Assembly: GCA_947044405.1 (NCBI GenBank) | Contig: CAMRHE010000134.1 | Span: 1,981,001-2,045,000 of the forward strand | Source of the DNA: Leptodactylus fallax | Lineage: Eukaryota > Chordata > Amphibia > Anura > Leptodactylidae | DNA length: 64,000 nucleotides | Reading direction: 5' to 3' | Shown here: piece after piece, positions 1 to 13,400 of the stretch | Layout: each line of letters opens with the position of its first letter | Position numbering within the stretch: position 1 is the first letter of the stretch | Translations under genes and position numbers: made by a program | Notes under the pieces: model-generated | What the model was told of the DNA's origin: nothing | The model's database searches: none | Seen by the model: the letters and a program-made list of their open reading frames with translations, nothing else

Positions 1-473
1 CAGATTCATTAGTCAAATCATTAGCCTGGGTAACTATATGCATAGAATCTTAATAACTTTTCATATGTTCTCAAAGGAAAAAATGGGGAGCACATCTGAA
101 TTCCACAGGAGTAGTACTGATCCTCTCTAGCTGCAGTAAGATATCCATGTTTCAGTATTAGTTTTTGTGGTTTGTGTACACCCAAATATCTCTAGACACA
201 CTTGGAAACCTCTTTGAGCCGATCACTCAAATTTGCACAGCAGAATGGTCCTTTTCTAGGGGTGGTCCTTTCAAGGAATAAAATCTGTATGTAATGCAGT
301 TTAAAGTGACCAATGAACTCTTCTCGCAGTTGGCTTCGCTTTCGCACGATGACCTGTCACAAGTCACTAGAAGACCTGGCTATAACAAGATCACCTTATA
401 TATGCATATACTATCATCTATTTTAATGTGTTTCTGGTCTGACCTGGACCTTTTTAGTTTATATTAACTTATA
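1..473. other. Intronic or upstream DNA, no feature seen
   Basis: AT-rich non-coding sequence with no recognisable exon, repeat end or RNA gene. It lies upstream of the first visible KLHDC10 exon and is probably intron of that gene, but nothing here shows this directly. Confidence 0.4.
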
Positions 474-2003
474 TATGACTTGGGGGTGCGGGTCTCCCCG
501 ACCCATACCTGTACTAGAAATTGGTGGTCCTGCTGCGTCTCTGACTGACGTTATCGGGGCTCGAACAAATAGTGGGTGGATGTTGAGAGGGAAGTACTCT
601 GTTCCCCTCCATGCCTTGGGTCCCCGCCCATCATCGCTCTCGACACATCACACGTTCTTGTCTGCGCATTTCCTCTGTGTGGGACTTAGTGTTTTGGGGC
701 CAGTGTCACGAGGGTCCCTGGCTCTTTGACACCGTTGTTTTACAACCCGACGTTCCCTTCACCGGTTGCTCCTGCCATCGCCTTTTGTGTTGGTCCAATT
801 GTGACGATGTAAGGTTGTGAGGCGTTCTGTGGTTGGGTTCCCTCCAGTCTCTCAATCAGCTGAGAGCATCCAATTCGGCCTCTCTCTGTCCTGGCTGGAA
901 TACCACCAGCTTTCTTGTTTTATCCGTAAGTTCTCACTACTGCTCCTCAGCTCCCACCGCATTGGAAAAGGTCCTATTGCGTCTGGCACCCCCATGTGGG
1001 TCATATCCGTACTCTATGGCGTTCTTTTAGGCGAAGCTACTCCAGGGGCTCCCCTGTACGCCACGACTTGGGAGCAGGACCTACAACCCTTGATTTCTCC
1101 TGCTGACTGGTCTTTCTCGTTTACTCATAAGCTAACCTTGCTGTGCAGTGCGTAGGAAAAGAACTTCAAAATTCTGACCAGGTGGTCGCTGTCCGGTCCT
1201 CCTCCACAGGATATACCATGGTGTGTCTGATCAGTGTTGGCACTGTGGCACAGAGAGGGGCTCTCTCCTTCACATCTGGTGGGACTGCGTGGGGAATTGA
1301 CCTTTTTGGAAGTCTGTTTTTGACTTGTACCTCAAGGTTTGTGGTCGTGCCCTAGCATCCTCCCTTCATCTGGCTCTCTTCTCCTTTTATCCCCGATAGA
1401 TTCTGTAAGGTGAAGGGCAACCTCCTGTGGCACTTCCTCGCGGCGGCCAGAGCAGTCATCCCTCGACACTGGGGCAGCCCTGCCTCCCCCTCTCTGCAGG
1501 AATGGCTCCAGGAATTCCTCCTCATACGGCGGATGGAGACTTTAGTAGCGGCTAATTCTGACTACCCCTTGGAGTTTGATGCACTCTGGCAGCCGTGGGT
1601 AGAGTTCCAGGAATCGGCAGACTTTTTATCAACATTTTCTCCTGAATTCTTTTTTTTTTTGCTCCGTGTGTAATCCTATGCCCACACCTCCTGTTCTTTC
1701 TCCCTCATCTTTTCCCTTGTCGCCCCCCCACCGTTCTAGTGGTATTGCTTGTAGTTCCCCTCTTGGCCTCAGCGTGGCCTCATCTGATTGTTCTTGGGCC
1801 TATGTCTACTGCTTGCTCTCCTGCTGGGATACTTCATGTGCTACTGGGACCCTTATCCCATCCTCGTTGGTTGCTGCCCGGCTTTAACTTCTCTTTCCCC
1901 TGGGCCCAGCAGCTTGGCCCGCCGTTCTGTACAATTGTCATGTTATGATGTTCCTTTTTGTTATATTTCTCTTTATTAATTTTTTTAAAGCTTGATTAAA
2001 CAT
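474..2003 (+). mobile_element. 5'-truncated L1-clade LINE, 3' end of ORF2
   Basis: Broken frames (817-1155, 1143-1355, 1410-1673) match, segment by segment, the better preserved antisense copy at 50870-52366: a WLEYHQLSCFIRK stretch, VISVLYGVLLGEATPG, then IRRMETLV and LWQPWV near the C-terminus. This is the region after the RT domain of amphibian L1/Tx1-like ORF2 proteins. Several frameshifts and stops show it is dead. The 3' end is at about 2003, ending in gattaaacat, as in the other copy. No convincing target duplication was found. The copy is older than the one in the CAX intron. Confidence 0.75.
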
Positions 2004-2364
2004 GAAGTGACTAATGGAGTCAGCAAGTATGTAGAATCCTCCATACCCTCAACTAATGATGAAAAAGCTAAAAGCCGTGTATTTTATGCTTCAATATATT
2101 CCACAGACGCACAGGCCTAGATTAGGACTAATAAAACAGCCATGGTACTGTACACAAGTCACTTCAATCCAAACACCTAACTTTCTTAGTCCCTTAGTGA
2201 CCTTTACATTTCATAGTTCAAAAGGGCCCCATCATTTAGGTTTACCGCTAAAACCGAGAATGCATGGAGCCTGGCAGACCCCATTGGCTATAATGGGTGC
2301 CATCATTTTTTAAATTGAAACTGGCAGAGGAAAAAGTGCAGGACTTCTTCCTCTGTCATTAGCT

Positions 2365-2367
<3 letters not shown>

Positions 2368-2429
<62 letters not shown>
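2368..2429. repeat. (AT)n microsatellite
   Basis: About 60 bp of uninterrupted AT alternation with one phase slip near 2421. Confidence 0.95.
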
Positions 2430-4110
2430 GAGTGTGTGTCTGTCTGTTCTTTATGCGCGACCAAACAACTGGACCGATCCTCACCAAATTTGGCACACAT
2501 GTACTTCAGGTGTCCGGAAATATTTTAGACTGGGTCTCAGCTCTAAAGGATGTACCGTTCCTGAGATACAGTATTCCCAAAAAATGACCAGCATTAGCTA
2601 ATACAAGTCTGCAAGTCTTTCACTCATATTCCAACTGCCATACACACGGTCACATGTCCCTTATCAGCCAATAGAAGTTTGCAGGCGCTTAGTCTCCTCA
2701 GGCACACAGGTTTCCATAGCAACCAAGCTATTTATGACCTGTATTAGTCAATAGTAGTTCGCAGGCCCTTAAATATTCAGTCATATCATGTGTATCAGCA
2801 AATATAAGTTCACATTTAATTTACCAGATTTCCATAACACAGCCATAAATGGACTGTACCTATACTGGACTCAGTGGCGTAACTAGGAATGGCTGGGCCC
2901 CAAGGCCGAACATTTGACATGGTACCCCCCCCGGCTACCCCCCCCCCCCCCCTGCACAAACTGCATTCCTACACACACTATTATGCCCCATAGTGGCTCC
3001 TGCACACAGTATTATGCCCCATAGTGGCCCCTTCATATAGTATAATGTGCACTTCCCGCTACCTCTTCAATGTTGGACCAGATGTCACGTGAGCCAGGCA
3101 TGCATCGCGACGCATAATGATGTTGGACTGGCCCACCGATGTCTGGGACGTCACCAAGGAGGCCCGAAGCCTGCTGGAGCGCAGGAGAGGTAAGTAACTG
3201 TTTTTTATGTTCCCTCAACTCCTTGGGGTCTCCAATCAGTATACCCTGGCGTATAATGATAGCAGTGTTTGTGTGGTTCACGGCCCACAGGCCTTACTTA
3301 CTGATCCCCGCTCCTGCTCCGTCGCCTCCGCCGAAGGTGAAGCGCAGGTGGCCGTGAGCTGGAGCGGGGATCGGTAAGTAAATAGGGCCCGTTACCTGCT
3401 GGTGTTACACCAGCAGGTAACGGCCTATTTAAAAAAAAAAAAAAAAATCAGGGGCCTGCTGGGACCCCTAATGTCCCAGGCCCTGTGGCAGCCGCTACTG
3501 CTGCTACCCCGGTATTTACGCCACTGACTGGACTGTCATACTGGATTTCAGCATTCTTATAAATTGAAACGTTTTTAAACTACTCCTGCCCCCTACAGCA
3601 AAATGAATGGCTGCAGTTCGAGCTAATGAAAACTCTCAGCAGACCCAAGCCCGTCTCCAATCTGACAAGGCATTGTCAGCCACAAGCAAACCTCTGCACT
3701 CCATGTTTCCATAACAACCCAGCCATTTTTCTTCACTGCTGTGGGTCAGCTTTAAACGGGCAGGGCGCTATAGATGACACTGTTATACAAGGTCACATAC
3801 ACACAGCTTTACTCCAGGTTTTCCATAACAACTGATCGCAGGTCTTTCACTGATATACAAACTGAGATACACATGATCACATGACGCTTATGGACCAATG
3901 GAAAATTGCAAGTTCTTCAGTCTTGACATGCATACAGCTTTACACCAGGTTTCCATAGCAACAAAGCTATTTATGACCTGTATGAGTCAATAGCAGTTTG
4001 CAGGTCCTTAAATATTCAGTCATATGACGTGCATCAGCCAATATACGTTCACATTTCATTTACCAGGTTTCCATAGCAACACAGCCATAAATAGACTATA
4101 CCTATTGACT
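2430..4110. repeat. Unclassified interspersed repeat with degenerate internal units
   Basis: After the AT tract comes a segment with a recurring motif set: caatagaagtttgcagg-like boxes, 'ttccatagcaac' boxes and 'aaatattcagtcatat' boxes. The set appears at about 2580-2860 and again at about 3830-4110, in the same order and orientation and at moderate divergence, separated by an hAT-like insertion (2872-3526). No ORF of note is present. The class is unknown; a Helitron-type or other non-autonomous element is possible, but no diagnostic end was recognised. Confidence 0.5.
2872..3526. mobile_element. Non-autonomous hAT-like element, family CAGTGGCGTAACTA
   Basis: Starts cagtggcgtaactagg and ends atttacgccactg, so the termini are inverted. 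It is flanked by a perfect 8-bp target duplication, actggact, at 2864-2871 and 3527-3534. An 8-bp duplication with CAG...CTG ends fits hAT. The interior has no transposase. It carries C-rich tracts, units of the type 'tattatgccccatagtggc', and a 'ggggtctcc...tataatgatag' module that recurs in other element families in this window. Confidence 0.88.
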
Positions 4111-4287
4111 TGCCATTTAGTGGAACTTTTATTTTTAGCTCTACCTCAATATTAATTTACAATATTTTCTTACATTCTTATCTTTGTGTACTAAAGGATA
4201 TGTGAAATGCTGTTTGTCAGCCTATTGTATATATTGAATACTAGAGAACGTGAAGATTTATTTCTTTGCATGATTTATGTAATTCAG

Positions 4288-4436
4288 GCAATGGCAATTA
4301 TAAATGGCTTCCTATATGTATTTGGAGGAACGACTGGGTATATTTACAGCACAGACCTACATCGACTAGACCTCTCTACCAGAGAATGGGTGCAGCTTAA
4401 GCCAAACAATCCACCATGTGACCTACCAGAGGAAAG
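4288..4436 (+). CDS. klhdc10: KLHDC10 coding exon (kelch blade, YVFGGTTGYIYSTDLH)
   Basis: The exon follows the acceptor ...gtaattcag and ends at ggaaag|gtaagt. It starts in phase 0 with AMAIINGF and ends with two bases of an Arg codon. It contains the double glycine and tryptophan (REWVQL) of a kelch repeat. The ATG at 4207, in frame upstream, is intronic read-through and not a start. Confidence 0.95.
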
Positions 4437-7400
4437 GTAAGTTCTTACTAAAGGTTAGCTGAGCAAAGCACTCTATCTCAGACAGTGCCATAGAATTGAA
4501 AGCAGTTTGTGGCAATTCACGTGCCATTTGTGAAGAGGTTACCGCTGAGTCCTGTGATTGGCCTCCCACAGACAGGATGGTCAATGGTGATGTCAGCTGG
4601 AGGACCTGTATACAAACGATTGGCACTGGAAACTGCGGCCCTTTTGAGAGGCTGGTACTTGTTATATTTATGGTTTCACTAGCACAACTTTTAAATAAAA
4701 GGGGGTTGTGTGTGTGTTTGTTTTTTTTTTTTTGTTTTTTTTTTAAGAGCAGTCTGTGATGGATAAGGGAGCACTGAAAAAAGTCTGTAACAGAAGGTTG
4801 AGAATCTGTCTGTATCAGGAGGATAACCATAGGGAGCAGTCTGAGTGAGAGGCTTCCTTGCTATAGGACAATAGAGCATGGAGTGGGTGAAGTATCCCAC
4901 TAGACACCAGGTGTGCAGCGTTTACCATTTCTCTGTCCTTAACCACTGGGTTTACTGACCTAGTCATAGTTGATGATCTATGGATTAAAGTAAGATAACT
5001 CAAAGGTGGTATAATGTCAGATTTGTCATCCATCATGAGCCACTGTGATAAATCTGGCAAATTTTTTGGCTTCCTGTCTAAATTTTCACTATATTAGTAA
5101 CCATGGACCATTGTGTGCAGCCAAAGTGCAAAATTAAGAGTGAAAATTAAATTAACCCTTTATAGTTGCACCCATTCATGTGCTCAGAAGGTGTGACAAC
5201 TAAATTTTGCCATCCAGAATCACATGCTGTTTTTTTTTTTTTTGTTTTTAAAAAACACAAAGCATGTAGAAAGAATGGCATAATTGTAGAAATCTGACAG
5301 CAAAAATTGTGGGTAATTTTCTACTGATCTGTCTGGCAAGAGGGGTGGAGTCTTAGGGTGAATTCCTACTTTTTCATCAGATTGAGTTGATTCTATACCA
5401 CTAGAAAGCTGACAGTGTGCTGAATTCAGCGCATTGTCAACTTTGCCGGTATGCGCCAGTTTTTAAAAAATCTGGGCGAAATCAAATCTTAGGATGAATC
5501 CATACAAAACACTTCGTAATATATATCCTGTTTAAATTCAACCCTACTTATCTGATTTAGTTTCAGGTCAGTGACCTCAGCTATGATCTGTTTTCAAGCT
5601 TAACTACCTTTTTCCTTTTGAACATTTCAGGCAGCAAGCAAAACATCAGAGGAGCATTAGACTTCGGTTGTGGGAGTGATTTATTACCTGAGATTTCATT
5701 GCAGGGGAGAAGGGAGGGGTACACAGAGTGAGAACAGGTAGAGGAATCATGGGAAATTTAGTTTGTCCAAAGATTTACTGCATGCAAACAGTGATACGAG
5801 GAGCAGCATGTAAAATAAAGTGAAGCAAAGGCTGCACGAGGGGGCACTGAGTATTTCACTGCTGTGGATGTGTTCGCTGATTATAATTTTTGGAAGCTGG
5901 ATAACCCCTTTTAAAGAAATGAAAACTAGGTAATATATCTTCTGTGTCCATGACATCAGCCACTTTCCCATTTGTCTGTCTTGTTACTGACTGTAAGACA
6001 ACTGGCTGCAGCAGGAGCCTCCCCAACTCTTCATGGTCTGCAGTAGGACACTCAAATTCTTAAACCTGCCTCCCTTGACTAGTTAAAGCATTTCCTCAGC
6101 CAACAGTGGAACAGATCAGGAAGAAATTAACCTCGGTGTTCTTTGCAGGGTTTCTTTAAGATTGTTTAAGGAACATGGAAAAATACCACACAGGGCAAGT
6201 TTTATATAAATCCTGTGTACTTTTATCATTTATTGCTTGATTTAACACACCTTTGAAGTATTCAAAGGAATACTTTTTACTGTCCCCATTGAAATGTAGT
6301 AAACTCTCTTTAATGTCTCACCTTTTCTTTGTTTTACTTAAGGTACAGGCATGAAATAGCACATGATAATCAGCGGATCTATGTATTAGGGGGTGGCACA
6401 TCATGGACGGCATACTCTTTAGATAAGGTAACTTTTTGTTTGTTTAATGGGGGCTATTTAATAAAAGGGAATCTATCACTGTCCCCTGCTGCTTTAAACC
6501 ATTCCCATAGTGCTGTAGATGTTGTTAGCAGACTAAAAATGATACCTTTTAGGATTCAGAGCCCCAGGGATGATTAGAAAAATCACTTTTATTCACTTGA
6601 TTCAGTTTTCTTCTATTACTGAGCACTACTGCTTCATCACTAAACAAGCCCATCCTGCATTCTGTGTGTCACACTGGGCAGTGGGAGGATCAACTCACAC
6701 TGAGCTGAATGCAGGATGGGCGTGTTTAGTGATGATGCAGCAGTGCTCAGTAGTAGAAGAAAACTCCCCCTGTGCTCCAAGATCCTCATTTGAATAAAGA
6801 ATAAAAATGCTTTTTCTCTGCATCCCTGGGGCTCTGAAACATAAGAAAGGTATGTTTTTTATTCTGCTAACAGCATCTACAGCCCTATGGGAGTGGTTTG
6901 AAGTAGCTGGGGGCAGTGATAGACTCTCTTTAAATAACTGTCATACTGTCCATGCTTGGATGTCTCCAGCTGTTAAACTGGTATTTGAAATGGGTGTCAC
7001 TAATGGTGCCACAATCAGGTAGCATGGCAGATGGAACATTGTGTGGAGCCAAAGTCTTTCTCCCTTTCTGTAACTAAAGAACCCTAATATGTTTTTAGAA
7101 ATATACAGTAGAAACTTGAAACATAATGGGTGTTTTGTTTTACTGTAAATCTAGCAGTTTGCTGATTTAACATTGTTGTTTTCACTTGCAACCTCAACCA
7201 ACCCTTCTCAAGATACATGCATATAACTTTGAAACCAACACTTGGGAGGACATTCCAACCAAGCCACATGAAAATCTAGGTAAGGTGTTTAACAATTTAA
7301 CAATAGTGTTCATCATTTTTGATGAACTTGGTGAGCTTAAAAAGCCCAGCAATTCCTGCTGTAATCTCCACTTTCACTTTTGCTAACTATCCTGTCTTGT

Positions 7401-10400
7401 CTTGTAATTAATACTGAAATGTAGATGTAGCAGCCATTAACCTGAGGGTGCCTAAAGGGATTTTCCGGAACCTAATGCATTGTTCATATTGATCTGTGGA
7501 GGTCAGACAACCATACTCTGCACAGATCAGCTGCCACAGTGGATGGGAAGCAGAAACAGTCTGCTTCTATTCAAGTAATACCGTGTTTTTCCAAAAATAA
7601 GCCCTACCCTGAACATACACCCTAGCTAGATTTTACAGGTTTTTTTTTGGAGTGCTGCACAGGGTCCCTATTGCCCTAAGTTTTCGCCCCTATATTTAAC
7701 AGTTAAAAATTTCAATCTGTCTTTGATGATCCTGCTAATGTGTCATTGTAATAAATATGTAACTATATCACCATTCTAGGTTTTCCAGCTGCCAGAAGAT
7801 GCCATAGCTGTGTCCAAATAAAACATGGTAAGATAAACCTTGTAACTTTTTAAGTTCTTTCTGCAATGCAAAGCTAAAATTGCTCACCAGTCTATAAAAC
7901 TGCTGTAAGCAGTGTGCAATGACTCTACCGAACGTTATCCTGAATGAGACAACTGCTAAGGCCTGTGATTGGCTGCAGCAATGTGCCATTTGTGAAGGTC
8001 ACTGTTGAGGCCTGTGATTGGCTGAAGTGGTTATGCAGCCTGTCTACAGAAGACCGGACCTTCCGCTCCTGGAAACTGGACAAGGAAGTTGAACTGTGGG
8101 AGGTAGCTAATGGTTTTGGCAGAAAGCAGTCATGGATTTCTAATTCTGCGCAACTTTAAGGTTAAATCACCTTGGTCCGTATACTGTTTTATAGTGATTT
8201 CGTTTTTTATATTGCAGAGATTTTTATATGCGGTGGTTACAATGGAGAGGTTATACTGGGTGACCTCTGGAAGTTAAACCTGCAAACCTTTCAGTGGACA
8301 AAACTTCCTGCTGTAATGCCTGAGCCAGCATACTTCCACTGTGCAGCCGTAACTCCGGTATGTACCTGGTTTCTGCTGTCTTAGTTTTGTTTTCTCTCTT
8401 TTGGCACACACATGAGAACATCACCATTTATTGTATTTTTTGAAATATCACTTTTTTTTTTTCTAATTGTTTTATTTTCAGGTTTTTTTTTTTTGTTTTT
8501 TTTCCTGTTCACAATTGTGGGGGCTGCTATCTTGCCTGATCTTCTCCTCTGCTCTGCTAATATTTAGTGATTCTGTGATGTAAATGAGGTGACTACTTTG
8601 AAGAAAACCCCTACCGAATTGGCACATTTCAGTCTATTAGGCGGCTTAGTGGCAAAAGTGAAAATCAGCACCCAGCCTCCAAGTCATTCTACCACCACCT
8701 TCTCCTGTGATCACTGCTTATTAGCTGTATTATGGGGGCTGGCTTTTATAATAGTGCATTGAGCCAGTCCCCATAGTACAGTCATCTAGCAGTGACTATT
8801 GGAGAGGGAGGAGGCAGTGCAATTCTGGTTCAAGTTCTGAACACATGACACTGGGTAGGAACCAACCCATGAACCCACAGTTCATCTGCAATAGAACCCC
8901 TGGGGAAGTAAATTGAAACCTGCCCTGCAGAGCACCTTTAACCCCCCCTAATAGTCACATTAAAAGTGCAAAAACCCTCCTGGAAATGTCATTTTTGTTA
9001 TTTACAAAGTTTGTAAATTGTAAGTAAATTAAATACTGCTGGTGATTTTATGTGCAGTTGAACCCTTTAGTGGTCTGAGTCACCTTTTGATTTTCTGGCA
9101 GCATTTGTCATTAATACATTTTGCAGCATACTTTAACAAATTTTGGCGCCTTTGTATCCTGCATTTTTTTTTCACGCTTTTTTTTCCTTGTTCTATTGGG
9201 AGCTGTCATTGTTTCTCATTGTGTAGGGAGTAGGGGGGGGCTGTGTGTCGTGAATCCAAAATGAGGGTGGGGGAGGGTCACTTCAAATGGCTATATTTCT
9301 GGGATTTAAAAATGTGCAAACTTGCTTTTGCTTTTCTATTGTATCTTATGAAAGAGATTCTCATCTTTTATATGAAATTACACTTTTAGGTTTACACTTT
9401 GCCTGTATATTTTCAACCAGTGATATCTCTGGAAATCATACAGGTAGATCTATGAGAAGTAATATGAGAATCTCCTTTTTCAGATGACACCAAAGCAAGT
9501 TTGTATGTTTTATACTGCCTGAGATATAGCCGTTTGAAGTGACCCTCCCCACTATCATTTTCTCTTTACTTTACACAGCCTTGTACACTCTCTATACAAT
9601 GAGAAGCAAGGGAAATGGTGAAAAAAATGCAGGATTTCACAGAAAGGAGCCAAAATTTGTTAAAAGTATATTGCAACTTTTATTAATTAACCCAAATACT
9701 GCTAGAAAATAAAAACATGAAAGTTTAATTACACTTTAAGCCTTAACCCTTTCCCTGCCACTCACATATTTATATGTCCTTCCAGGGTGGCACGTACTAA
9801 TGCGATATCTCAGGATTAGTTAGAGTTATAAAGATGGTATTGGAATCATTTTAAAGATGAGACTCTCATCTTTAAAATGATAGCCCTTACAAATCCGTAC
9901 CGATTTGCTGGTGAAACCGCAATTTGGCATTGAGATCCCAATGCAGATCTCAATTCCCGACAGCGTTTTTAACAGCAGATTGCTCTGAATCTGTAAGGGC
10001 TATCATGACGATTTTCTTTATAGCCCTAAGGTATCTTGAGATATGGGGTTCTAAATTGTCCTCCTGCCTCAGGCAGCATTTTAGAGTTGCATGAAAAAGT
10101 AAGGAGGAAGGAGCAGAGCTGCAGACTGCACAGATGATGATAAATCATGACCTGTGCATAACCTGTATGTGATCCCAGGAAAAGGAGTAGCATGGACCTC
10201 TGCCATGTTATCACTTCTATCAATTAGAGAGCATATTATACTTTTGCTCTCTTATTGTCACATAGAGGGATAATGTAATACCCCTCTGAACATAACCAGG
10301 AAGTTCAATGGCACTGTGATCCAGACGTTTACCATTGTCCAAGTCCCAGCGCCAAAAGAGTTGCACCAAACGCTTACACAGCACATACACAAAGTCATCA

Positions 10401-13400
10401 ATAAAGTTTACATTTGTCTCTTCACATACCTGATCTTTATAGAGTAAAATGCGCCTCTTTAGCGATATCCTTTATACGCTAAAATAATAGCAGTAACGGT
10501 TATTACTAGAGATGAACGTATAAATTTCTACAATTTTTATAGGGGAAAAGAGAATTATATTCATATGTAAGCCCCTATTTGATTTTTATGCACACAATTT
10601 TTTTTGAAAAGTACATTTTGTTTGCAGAAAGGGATTGCTTGAGCATGCACCTTAGTGGCAAATTTGAATTTTTGTGCAATTTTTGCTTGCTGTAAAGTTG
10701 AATAAAGGTGGTTGTATATATGAAATATTAAGTTGCGTTTTTATAGAAGGTATTCTGTGCAATCTCAAAAGTTAGTTTTTGGTGTCAGTTTGCTCTGTGC
10801 AGTATAGATTAGTGAATGACAGCAAAATATTGCTTGTCTACTGTATGTGTTTTTGAGAGTATGAGCTCTTGTTATAGTTTGCGGTTTATATAAATTGTGT
10901 ACACCTTGATCTATTTTATGTGTTTTGTGTGAATGTACAATTGAATAGGAGTTTTAGGTGCAAATATATGTTTTACAGCATTTTTTTCAAAAAATTTTGT
11001 TTGTCACAAAGTTACATGAAGGTGGACATTGATAACCCATTGAGACACATGTAATTTTCAGGTTGTCTACTTTCAAGAAATATATAGGGTTTAGGGGTGC
11101 ACTTTATATGGTGTGTAATCCCTATATTTTATAGGATAACATTTAACATTTTCAGCTTCAAAGCAGATTTTTGTTCCTTCCAGTTCTGGTGATTTTATCA
11201 AGAAGACATGTGCATGCAGGTGTAGGCATTGGTGATATGAATGAACTTTGCACATATTGAACTCTTATTTTTAGGAGGTTTGGTTCATATAACTTTGGCT
11301 TCTACGTTTAGCAATTTATACATTTGTTTGCATTTTTTTTTTAATGTAAAACATACTTTAAATCAAAATTGCATAAAGGTGCTTGTTCATATACAGTACC
11401 AAGTGGCATTTTAACAATGATGCAGGTGTCTAATTTAGGAAAATATATGTGTGTTTGTTTTTTTTTTTTGTTTTTGTTTTAATATAAATATACTGTAATC
11501 ATACATCTTTCACACTGCCATGTGTCCCCACCCCAACCCCAAGGTACATCCATATCAAAATATCAAATAGCAGTCACAGACTTCTCTAGCCACCATGACC
11601 ATATTTTATCAAACTTATAGGGACGTTTCCTACTCTGGTATCACAACTGATGCACTCTATTTAAGCCAATGTTCAAGAGATTGTATGTAGTATAATGTTG
11701 TACCGTGTTAGCCATTGAAAGTAGTGGAAGAGTGAAGAAATCAGGCGATACCTTTTAGAGGCTAACTGAGTATATTTATAAGTAAGCTTTCAGGAGTACT
11801 CGCTCCCTTCATCAGACATGGTGTGATACAAGAACTGAAAATTAACAGATTTTTATACACATGGTTTTCAAAGCATTTTAGAGTCCTTAAAAAAAAATTG
11901 CAATCCTAAGTAGAGAAGTTATTTACAACAGGTCAAAAAAACAGTCTGGAAACTTGTGGTGCGTGACGGAGGGATCAGTAATTCTTGCTGTTATCTGTTT
12001 GCTATCAGGAGGTGATTTGTGTCCCTCACAGGTCATACATAGTGTGATTTGAAGCTGGCATGAATATTGAGTTCAGTTCATGGTTCAAACATAGTGTGAC
12101 ATGAAGCTGGCATGAATATTAAGTCCAAATTGCAGAGTTTGAAATTTTTGCATAAATGGGCGAAATGGAAGGAACCTATTTATCAACATGCACCACCAAA
12201 CCTATGATTTACCTTCGTTATATCGATGATATCCTTGTCATCTGGACTGCAGGTGAGGAGGCCCTACTTCAATTCCATAATGACTTCAATGACTTTCACC
12301 CGACCATCAACCTTAAACTTAGCTATTCAGGGAGTGAAATTCACTTTCTGGATACCACAATATACATTAAAGACCACCGGCTACTCACATCAATATACCA
12401 CAAACCCACAGACAGAACGGCCTACCTGAGAAACGACAGCTTCCACCCCAAGCACACAAGACACTCTATTATCTACAGCCAGGCTATACGATACAATCGT
12501 ATTTGCTCCGACAAAACAGACCTGGACAAGCACCTCCTGGATCTGAGGATGAAATTTCTCAGACTGGGATACAAACCAAAAGTGACAGACAACCAATTAA
12601 ACAAAGCAGCAGCCATTAACAGAGACAGTCTGCTCACATATAGAGAGACCCAGAAAGAAGCCCGAGTGCCCCTAGTTGTCACCTACAACCCACAGCTGGA
12701 GATCCTACGAAGGATTGCCAAGGAGCTCCAACCTGTACTACATAGGGACAACAGGCTCAAGGACATATTTCCAGTCCCCCCTCTCCTCTCCTTTCGACAA
12801 CCACCAAACCTGAGGCGCATTATCGTCCGGAGTGCCCTGAAGGCCCCAACTGAAAATGGCACCTCACCTTGCCTACATAAAAGGTGCATGACCTGCAAGC
12901 ACATCCACACCGCTGACAGTGTACCTATCCCACAGTCACAACAGGTGCACAGAATTAGGGGGACATTTTCCTGCAGGTCTTCCAATGTGGTGTACCTCAT
13001 AATGTGTGTGCAATGTCCCACCACAGGCCTCTATGTGGGGGAAACAGGGCAGAGACTCAGTCAACGAATGAACTCACACAGATCCACCATTAATAACAGC
13101 AGAACAGATCTCCCAGTGGCCGCACATTTCTCCGGAGAAAACCACTCTATTGAAGATTTGCGGGTTGTGGTTTTAATGGGACATTTTAAGACAGGAGAAA
13201 AGAAAAGAAATGGAGTACAAATTTATGCAAAAATTTCAAACTCTGCAATTTGGACTTAATATTCATGCCAGCTTCAAATCACACTATGTATGACCTGTGA
13301 GGGTCACAAATCACCTCCTGATAGCAAACAGATAACAGCAAGAATTACTGATCCCTCCGTCACGCACCACAAGTTTCCAGACTGTTTTTTTGACCTGTTG

